Assembly: GCA_963678095.2 (NCBI GenBank)
Contig: OY782746.1
Location: forward strand, 1,798,001-1,862,000
Length of the DNA: 64,000 nt
Reading direction: 5' to 3'
From: G963678095 sp963678095
GTDB lineage: Bacteria; Bacillota; Negativicutes; Selenomonadales; Selenomonadaceae
A program made the position numbers and the translations under genes. Below the pieces are notes generated by a model. It saw nothing but the letters and a program-made list of their open reading frames with translations. It was not told the DNA's origin and made no database searches. Positions 58,532 to 64,000 of the stretch are shown here, piece after piece (the first letter of the stretch is position 1; every line of letters starts with the position of its first letter).

Positions 58532-59170
58532 GTGTATCCGATTAATTTAGATATTAAGGGACGGTTCTGCGCCGTGGTCGGCGGGGGGCCTATTGCTTTG
58601 CGCAAAGTGCGGTCGCTTTTGCAGGCTGGTGCCCGGGTTTCACTGATTGCACCGGTATTGACCGTTGACCTCGCCAAGCTGGCCGCGACGGGACATATTG
58701 TCTGGCAGGCGAAAAAATATGAATCTGGTGACCTTAAAGGATTTTTTATTGTCATCTGTGCGACCAATGATCCGGCGGTCAATGCGCAGGCGGCAGCAGA
58801 GTCCAAGCGCGAAGGAGCCTTGGTCAATGTTGTCGAGCCTTCGGCGCTCAGTGACTTTTCTGTCCCGGCGCAGGTACAGCGCGGCGATCTGCTGCTGACG
58901 GTTTCGACTGGCGGCAAAAGTCCGGCTTTGGCGCGGCAGTTGCGCCGGGAACTTGAACATGAATTTGGCGATACATATGGAGCATGGCTGGAACGCCTCG
59001 CTGCGTTGCGCAGGGAAATGAAGTTCCGGCTGGAAAATAGCAGACAGCGCGAGGAATTCTGGCGGCAGGCACTTGATGTACAGGTGCTCGAACTTGTCAA
59101 GCGCGGTGAGCTTAAGAGAGCGGAGGCAAAAATTAGAAATGCAATTGATAGTTTTAGGTCTGAACCATAA
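58532..59170 (+). CDS. Precorrin-2 dehydrogenase/sirohydrochlorin ferrochelatase (CysG N-terminal type)
   Basis: 212 residues, a Met8p-like protein that oxidises precorrin-2 with NAD to sirohydrochlorin and may insert iron to make sirohaem. The NAD loop VVGGGPIALRKV is at 14-25 and ICATNDPAVNAQ is near 73. The helical C-terminal region completes the Met8p fold. GTG 58532 follows GGAGGAAGAGG. Its end overlaps hemA by 32 bases. Confidence 0.93.
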   Translation: MYPINLDIKGRFCAVVGGGPIALRKVRSLLQAGARVSLIAPVLTVDLAKLAATGHIVWQAKKYESGDLKGFFIVICATNDPAVNAQAAAESKREGALVNVVEPSALSDFSVPAQVQRGDLLLTVSTGGKSPALARQLRRELEHEFGDTYGAWLERLAALRREMKFRLENSRQREEFWRQALDVQVLELVKRGELKRAEAKIRNAIDSFRSEP

Positions 59171-60452
59171 AACGGCACCAGTGGAGGTACGGGAACGGTT
59201 TTCGATTCCGGCCGACAAGGTCAGCCGGGGACTCAAGCACCTGGAGGATTATGAAGCATTGAATGAAGCTGTTATCCTGTCGACTTGCAATCGCAGTGAA
59301 ATGTATGCGGTTGTCGATGATGCGGAGGAAGACCTGCCGACGGTAAAGCAGTTCCTGTTTGATCTGACGGGCAATGAAGAAAATATTGATGAGTACCTCT
59401 ATTATTATAACGGGGAAGAATGTATCCGGCATTTATTTGAGGTGGCATCCAGTCTTGATTCATTGGTTATCGGTGAAGGTCAGATCCTGAGCCAGGTTAA
59501 AAAAGCTTATGCCATCGCCCGTGAAGAACAGACGACGAGCACGGTTTTAAATACCTTGTTTCACCGCGCAATTGCCGTAGGCAAGCGCGTGCGGACGGAA
59601 ACGAGGATTGCCTATAATGCCGTTTCTGTTAGCTATGCTGCTGTTGAGCTGGCGAGAAAAATTCTGGGAGATTTATCAGAATCCAATGTCCTTTTGTTCG
59701 GGGCCGGGCAGATGGCCGAACTTACGGCGCAGCATCTTGTCGACAAGGGGGTCAATAAGGTATATGTTGCCAATCGCAGCTTTGACCGGGCAAAGGAACT
59801 GGCAGAAAAATTTGGCGGTGAACCGGTGGTTTTTGAAACGGCCTTTAAGCAGGCAGTGGATGTCAATGTTGTCGTGACTTCTACGGGGGCGCCGCACTAT
59901 GTCGTCAAGCCATGGGAAACCCAGCAGTTGATGACAAAACGCAAAGGCCGCCCGCTGGTATTCATCGACATTGCCGTGCCGCGTGACGTTGATCCGGATG
60001 TTGCCGATATCAAGGGTGTGCAGCTCTATAATATTGATGATCTGGAAGCGGTTGTCGATGAAAATCTGAAGGAACGCGAGCGCGAAGCGCGCTATGCGAC
60101 GGCAATTGTTGAGGAGGAAACTTCCTCTTTGCTCGATAAATTCCGGTATTTGTCCTTTCGTCCGGTAATGGCTCTGTTATCCGATAAAGCGGAGCGCATT
60201 CGCTGCCGTGAGGTGAAGCGGGCGATGACCAAGTTGCCGGATATTACGCTTGAAGAACGCAAGGCGATGGAGCATATGACAAAGATGATTGTTCGCAAAC
60301 TCTTGCGTGAGCCGATGACAAAGCTCAATACATCGGCAGGAACAGTCCATGAACAGTTCTATGTGGATGCCATGAGCAATTTGTTTAAATTAGATATGTT
60401 AAGGGAGCAGGCATGTGAAGAAAAAGATGATTATCGGTACGCGCAGCAGTAA
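59139..60452 (+). CDS. hemA: Glutamyl-tRNA reductase
   Basis: 437 residues. It reduces glutamyl-tRNA(Glu) to glutamate-1-semialdehyde, the first committed step of tetrapyrrole synthesis by the C5 pathway. The catalytic cysteine is C50 in STCNRSEMY; the NADPH domain has VLLFGAGQMAEL near 183. ATG 59139 is chosen for the family start MQLIVLGLNHKTAPVEVRE (given as MQLIVLGLNHKTAPV); the frame from 59073 is an extension. It overlaps hemC by 38 bases. Confidence 0.97.
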   Translation: MQLIVLGLNHKTAPVEVRERFSIPADKVSRGLKHLEDYEALNEAVILSTCNRSEMYAVVDDAEEDLPTVKQFLFDLTGNEENIDEYLYYYNGEECIRHLFEVASSLDSLVIGEGQILSQVKKAYAIAREEQTTSTVLNTLFHRAIAVGKRVRTETRIAYNAVSVSYAAVELARKILGDLSESNVLLFGAGQMAELTAQHLVDKGVNKVYVANRSFDRAKELAEKFGGEPVVFETAFKQAVDVNVVVTSTGAPHYVVKPWETQQLMTKRKGRPLVFIDIAVPRDVDPDVADIKGVQLYNIDDLEAVVDENLKEREREARYATAIVEEETSSLLDKFRYLSFRPVMALLSDKAERIRCREVKRAMTKLPDITLEERKAMEHMTKMIVRKLLREPMTKLNTSAGTVHEQFYVDAMSNLFKLDMLREQACEEKDDYRYAQQ

Positions 60453-61353
60453 GCTGGCACTTTGGCAGGCAGAATACATTGCCAGCTGTTTAAGAGAAAA
60501 GTATCCAGACCTTACGGTTGAACTCAAATATATAACGACAATCGGGGATAAGATTCTCGATGCACCCTTGGCGAAAATTGGCGGCAAAGGGCTTTTCACG
60601 AAGGAACTGGAGACGGAAATGCTCAATGGAGAAATTGACATTGCCGTACACAGCCTGAAGGATATGCCGACGCAGGTGCCAGCAGGGTTAATGCTGGCCG
60701 CCATAACAAAACGCCTTGACCCGGGCGATGCGATCGTAAGCCCGAAATACAAGACCTTGGCGGATCTGCCGGCAAGGGCAAAGGTAGGAACTTCAAGCCT
60801 GCGTCGCCGGGCACAGCTTTTGCATGTCCGTCCTGATCTTGAAATTCACGATCTGCGTGGCAATGTCAATACGCGGCTGAAAAAGCTTGAGACGGAAAAT
60901 TTTGATGCGATTATTTTGGCGGTGGCCGGCCTTAAACGGCTTGGTTTTGGCAGCTATATAACGGAAGTGCTTCCACGGGATATTTGCCTGCCGGCCGTCG
61001 GGCAGGGCGCACTCGCCATTGAAGCCCGGACGGACGATGAAGTTGTTCAGGAAATGATTTCCTTTTTGCAGGATGAGGCTACCACTTGTGCCGCCATTGC
61101 TGAGCGCTCTTTTTTGGGTGCTGTTGAGGGCGGCTGTCAGGTCCCCGTGGGCGTCTTTGCTGAGACCGATGCTACCGGGCAGCTCCGGGTTGAGGCGGTA
61201 ATCGCTTCTGTTGATGGCCGGCAGCTGCTGCGCGGAGAGCATTCTGGTGATCCGGGGGCTGCTGCCACATTGGGGCGGGAGCTGGCGGATCGTCTGCTGG
61301 CACAAGGCGGCCGGGAGATTTTGCAGCAGATTGGACTTTTGCAGGATACATAA
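60415..61353 (+). CDS. hemC: Hydroxymethylbilane synthase (porphobilinogen deaminase)
   Basis: 312 residues. It polymerises four porphobilinogens to hydroxymethylbilane. The dipyrromethane cofactor cysteine is C241 in GGCQVPVG, and the family opening is IGTRSSKLALWQAEYI at residue 7. GTG 60415 follows AAGGGAG at 7 bases. Confidence 0.97.
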   Translation: MKKKMIIGTRSSKLALWQAEYIASCLREKYPDLTVELKYITTIGDKILDAPLAKIGGKGLFTKELETEMLNGEIDIAVHSLKDMPTQVPAGLMLAAITKRLDPGDAIVSPKYKTLADLPARAKVGTSSLRRRAQLLHVRPDLEIHDLRGNVNTRLKKLETENFDAIILAVAGLKRLGFGSYITEVLPRDICLPAVGQGALAIEARTDDEVVQEMISFLQDEATTCAAIAERSFLGAVEGGCQVPVGVFAETDATGQLRVEAVIASVDGRQLLRGEHSGDPGAAATLGRELADRLLAQGGREILQQIGLLQDT

Positions 61354-61430
61354 GAAAGTGAACGAATGGAGAGCTGGTGAAAAAACAGCTTTCCATTTTA
61401 CTGTTTTAGATGGGAAGAGGAGGAAACAAA

Positions 61431-62945
61431 ATGGCAGGTATGGTGTATTTGGTGGGTGCTGGCCCGGGAGATTATCGTCTGATCAGCATAAAGGCTTGTG
61501 ATTACTTAAAAAAAGCAGATACGGTGGTTTATGACCGCCTGGCAGATGACAGGATTCTCAGCTATGCGCGCAAAGATGCAGAATTCATTTATGTGGGCAA
61601 GGCTTCCAGTCAGCATACGATGAAACAGGAGGACATCAACCAACTGCTCGTAGATAAGGCAAAAGAAGGAAAAGTTGTCGTCCGGCTAAAGGGCGGCGAT
61701 CCGTTTGTCTTTGGCCGTGGCGGCGAAGAGGCCTTGCTGCTGCAGGAAAATAACCTGCCATTTGAAATTGTGCCAGGGATTACGTCGGCTATTTCCGTAC
61801 CGGCCTATGCCGGAATTCCGGTCACGCACCGGGCCGTGGCCACGTCGTTTGCCGTAATTACCGGACATGAGGATCCGACAAAAGGCGAATCCAATATGCG
61901 CTGGGACAAACTGGCGACAGGTGTGGATACACTGGTGTTCTTGATGGGGGTGGGGAATCTGCCGCATATCACAGCGAAACTGATTGAAAACGGCCGGGCC
62001 GCTGATACGCCGGCGGCCGTTGTCCGCTGGGGGACCAAGCCGGAGCAGGAAGTCCTGGTGACGACGGTTGGCAAGGCTGCTGCTGACGTGGCAGAGCGGC
62101 AGCTCAAGCCGCCGGCAATCTTTATTGTCGGCGAGGTTGTGAATCTGCGGGAGAAACTTGCCTGGTTTGACAATCGGCCCCTGTTTGGGAAAAAGATACT
62201 CGTTACCAGAGCCCGCGAACAAGCTTCGCAACTTACGGCTGCACTTGAAGAACTTGGTGCCAGCTGTATAGAAGCACCGTCGATCCGCCTGACGGATCCG
62301 GCAGATGGCTATGCTGCTGTTGATGCCGCGATCACAGCGATTGCCTCGTACCAGTGGCTGATCTTCACCAGCACGAATGGGGTAGAGCATTTCTTCTCTC
62401 GTCTGGCTGGCAGCAAGCTCGATGCCCGCAGTCTTGGCGGGGCGAAGATTGCCGCTATTGGCGCGGCCACAGCGGAAAAACTGCAGGCGTACGGAATTAT
62501 GGCCGATGTTGTGCCGCTGGAGTTTCGTGCGGAGGGGATCGTTGAGGCCTTGACGGGTGAAATCAAACCAGGAATGAAGATCCTGATTCCACGGGCGCAG
62601 GAGGCCCGGGAGATCCTGCCGGAAAAATTGCGGGAAATGGGCGCTCAGGTGGATGTTGCTCCCGTATATCAGACAATTGCCGGGGAGATTGACGAAGCAG
62701 CACTCAGCAAGATGCTTACAGCTGGTGAAATCGATCTGGTTACATTTACCAGCTCGTCGACGGTGACGAATCTGCTGCAACTACTTGGGAATCAGGCGGC
62801 TTTGCTGCAGGCAGTTAAAACGGTCAGCATCGGTCCAATCACTGCTAAGACCTGTATCGATCATAAGATTGAGCCGGCGGCGATCGCAGACAATTATACG
62901 ATTGAGGGCCTGGTGGAAGCCATTAAGGCTTTGCTCAGTAAATAA
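61431..62945 (+). CDS. cobA-hemD: Fused uroporphyrinogen-III C-methyltransferase and uroporphyrinogen-III synthase
   Basis: 504 residues in two domains. The N-terminal part (about 1-240) is a SAM-dependent methyltransferase (CobA/SUMT): VYLVGAGPGDYRLIS at the start, VVRLKGGDPFVFGRGGEE near 83. It turns uroporphyrinogen III into precorrin-2. The C-terminal part (about 250-500) is HemD, which closes hydroxymethylbilane to uroporphyrinogen III; it has FTSTNGVEHFF near 316 and TFTSSSTVTNLLQLL near 441. The fusion is common in anaerobic Firmicutes. ATG 61431 has GAGGAGG upstream. Confidence 0.96.
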   Translation: MAGMVYLVGAGPGDYRLISIKACDYLKKADTVVYDRLADDRILSYARKDAEFIYVGKASSQHTMKQEDINQLLVDKAKEGKVVVRLKGGDPFVFGRGGEEALLLQENNLPFEIVPGITSAISVPAYAGIPVTHRAVATSFAVITGHEDPTKGESNMRWDKLATGVDTLVFLMGVGNLPHITAKLIENGRAADTPAAVVRWGTKPEQEVLVTTVGKAAADVAERQLKPPAIFIVGEVVNLREKLAWFDNRPLFGKKILVTRAREQASQLTAALEELGASCIEAPSIRLTDPADGYAAVDAAITAIASYQWLIFTSTNGVEHFFSRLAGSKLDARSLGGAKIAAIGAATAEKLQAYGIMADVVPLEFRAEGIVEALTGEIKPGMKILIPRAQEAREILPEKLREMGAQVDVAPVYQTIAGEIDEAALSKMLTAGEIDLVTFTSSSTVTNLLQLLGNQAALLQAVKTVSIGPITAKTCIDHKIEPAAIADNYTIEGLVEAIKALLSK

Positions 62946-62970
62946 TTTTAATTAACAGGAGATGTTTTTG

Positions 62971-63948
62971 ATGATAGATCAGAAGTTGCGGCCGCGCCGC
63001 ATGCGGATTTCGCCTAGTGTACGCAGTATGGTCCGGGAAACGAGCCTTGCCGTAGAGGATTTTGTTTATCCGATCTTTGTTGTTGCTGGTGAGAATGTGA
63101 AGGAAGAAATTCCAAGCATGCCGGAGTGCTACCATCTGTCGGTTGATCAGGCGGTTAAAGTGGCACAGGAAGCCTACGCGCTGGGAATTCCTTCGGTTGA
63201 GGTTTTTGGCCTGCCAGAATATAAGGATGAAATCGGCTCAAGCGCCTGGGATATGACAAGTCCGGTGCAGCGTGCGATTAAGGCGATCAAGGAAGCCGTA
63301 CCGCAGCTTACCATTGTCGGCGATGTGTGCCTGTGCCAATATACATCACACGGTCATTGCGGTGTGCTCTGCGGGCAGGAGGTTGACAACGATAAGACAT
63401 TACCGCTGCTGGCCAAGGTTGCTGTCAGCCAGGTCCGAGCGGGTGCAGATGTGATTGCCCCTTCGGATATGATGGATGGCAGGGTTGCCGTCATCCGGCA
63501 GGCCCTTGATGAAGCAGGTTTCCAAAACGTTTCTATCATGTCATATGCTGTAAAATATGCTTCCGCCTATTATGGCCCGTTCCGCGATGCCGCCGATTCG
63601 GCACCGCAGTTTGGGGATCGTCGTTCCTATCAGATGGACCCGGCGAATTCCCGGGAGGCAATGAAGGAAGTGGAACTTGATATAGCAGAGGGTGCGGACA
63701 TCATCATGGTGAAACCGGCCTTATCCTATCTTGATATTGTCCGCCAGGTACGCGATAAGATTTCCCATCCGGTCGCTGTTTATAATGTCAGCGGCGAATA
63801 TGCGATGGTCAAGGCGGCGGCCGCCAATGGCTGGATTGATGAAAAACGGATTGTGCTGGAAACCCTTTTGAGCATGAAGCGTGCCGGTGCCGATATCATC
63901 ATCACCTATCATGCCCTTGATGCGGCGAAATGGTTGCAGGAAAAATAA
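62971..63948 (+). CDS. hemB: Porphobilinogen synthase (delta-aminolevulinate dehydratase)
   Basis: 325 residues. It condenses two 5-aminolevulinates to porphobilinogen. The metal site DVCLCQYTSHGHCGVLCG is near 117-134 with the three-cysteine zinc type, and the Schiff-base lysines are in SYAVKYASAYYGPFR near 195 and MVKPALSYLD near 250. ATG 62971 is preferred with AGGAGATG before it; ATG 62962 overlaps the binding site. Confidence 0.97.
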   Translation: MIDQKLRPRRMRISPSVRSMVRETSLAVEDFVYPIFVVAGENVKEEIPSMPECYHLSVDQAVKVAQEAYALGIPSVEVFGLPEYKDEIGSSAWDMTSPVQRAIKAIKEAVPQLTIVGDVCLCQYTSHGHCGVLCGQEVDNDKTLPLLAKVAVSQVRAGADVIAPSDMMDGRVAVIRQALDEAGFQNVSIMSYAVKYASAYYGPFRDAADSAPQFGDRRSYQMDPANSREAMKEVELDIAEGADIIMVKPALSYLDIVRQVRDKISHPVAVYNVSGEYAMVKAAAANGWIDEKRIVLETLLSMKRAGADIIITYHALDAAKWLQEK

Positions 63949-63997
63949 AAAATCGGCTGCTGCATGTGGTCGAGCAGCTATACAGGAGGGGAAAAGA

Positions 63998-64000
63998 ATG
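63998..64000 (+). CDS. Start codon of the next gene, cut by the window end
   Basis: CAGGAGGGG lies 7 bases before ATG 63998-64000, a strong start. Only the first codon is inside the window. After hemB the expected gene is hemL (glutamate-1-semialdehyde aminotransferase), but this cannot be seen. Confidence 0.55.

Noticed and set aside
61686..62780. 364-codon reverse-strand open frame opposite cobA-hemD
   Set aside because: It is antisense to a well-supported fused enzyme, has no ribosome binding site and its translation looks like a frame shadow with many Arg, His and Cys residues.

Overview
The window is a stretch of low-to-mid G+C chromosome from a member of the Bacillota. The 16S gene, the gene orders (rpmE-prfA-prmC-sua5-ywlE-rpiB-glyA-upp-atp) and the anaerobe-type haem/sirohaem operon point to the class Negativicutes (a Selenomonas/Sporomusa-like diderm anaerobe). 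This placement comes from recognising the families and the 16S text, not from a database search. Almost all of the window is housekeeping DNA. The accessory parts are two amino-sugar loci, an IS1182-like element and a few transport or hypothetical genes.

Layout. 1-8040: translation and nucleotide block (rpmE with a structured leader, DUF1385 membrane protein, prfA, prmC, sua5, an arginine-phosphatase-like LMW phosphatase, rpiB, glyA, upp, dCMP deaminase). 8090-10476: wecA/tagO and wecB/mnaA for envelope polysaccharide. 10500-17934: atpZ and the complete atpIBEFHAGDC operon, whose c subunit has an unusual second carboxylate. 17936-21450: reverse-strand fluoride channel and the cdd-pdp-deoB nucleoside salvage operon. 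21575-28367: amino-sugar locus A (nagB, nanE, PTS EIICB, RpiR regulator, nagA, PTS EIIA, second RpiR regulator). 28394-34093: amino-sugar locus B (GntR regulator with a perfect palindromic operator, PTS EIICB, a divergent murQ, nagA, nagB, PTS EIIA). 34240-39777: complete rRNA operon (two promoters, boxA, 16S, tRNA-Ala, tRNA-Ile, 23S, 5S, terminator). 39809-42660: reverse-strand ABC importer of the TrpXYW type. 42795-42886: cluster of DnaA-box-like sites. 42907-45324: feoAB iron uptake. 45372-47236: chemotaxis receptor. 47243-49050: IS1182-like element. 49061-55529: Lrp regulator, SpoVD-like penicillin-binding protein, alr, serS, TSCPD protein, PHP phosphatase. 55535-58394: hypothetical membrane protein, SbmA/YddA-like ABC exporter and a small membrane protein. 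58532-64000: tetrapyrrole operon (precorrin-2 dehydrogenase, hemA, hemC, cobA-hemD fusion, hemB, and the start codon of the next gene).

How the genes work together. Locus A and locus B each supply a complete path from external GlcNAc (A) or GlcNAc/MurNAc-type sugars (B) to fructose-6-phosphate: the PTS takes up and phosphorylates the sugar, MurQ or NanE converts MurNAc-6-P or ManNAc-6-P to GlcNAc-6-P, NagA deacetylates it and NagB deaminates it. They carry different regulator families, so they are probably induced by different signals. WecB and WecA use the same UDP-GlcNAc pool for envelope glycans. The tetrapyrrole operon makes uroporphyrinogen III and precorrin-2 from glutamyl-tRNA, the branch point to sirohaem, cobalamin and haem.

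No CRISPR array, prophage or clear defence system is visible. The most unusual signals are the Asp/Glu two-carboxylate c subunit, the inverted DnaA-box pair upstream of feoA, the divergent MurQ with an upstream terminator-like hairpin, the His/Cys-rich insert in FeoB, and the 24-bp operator of the GntR gene.
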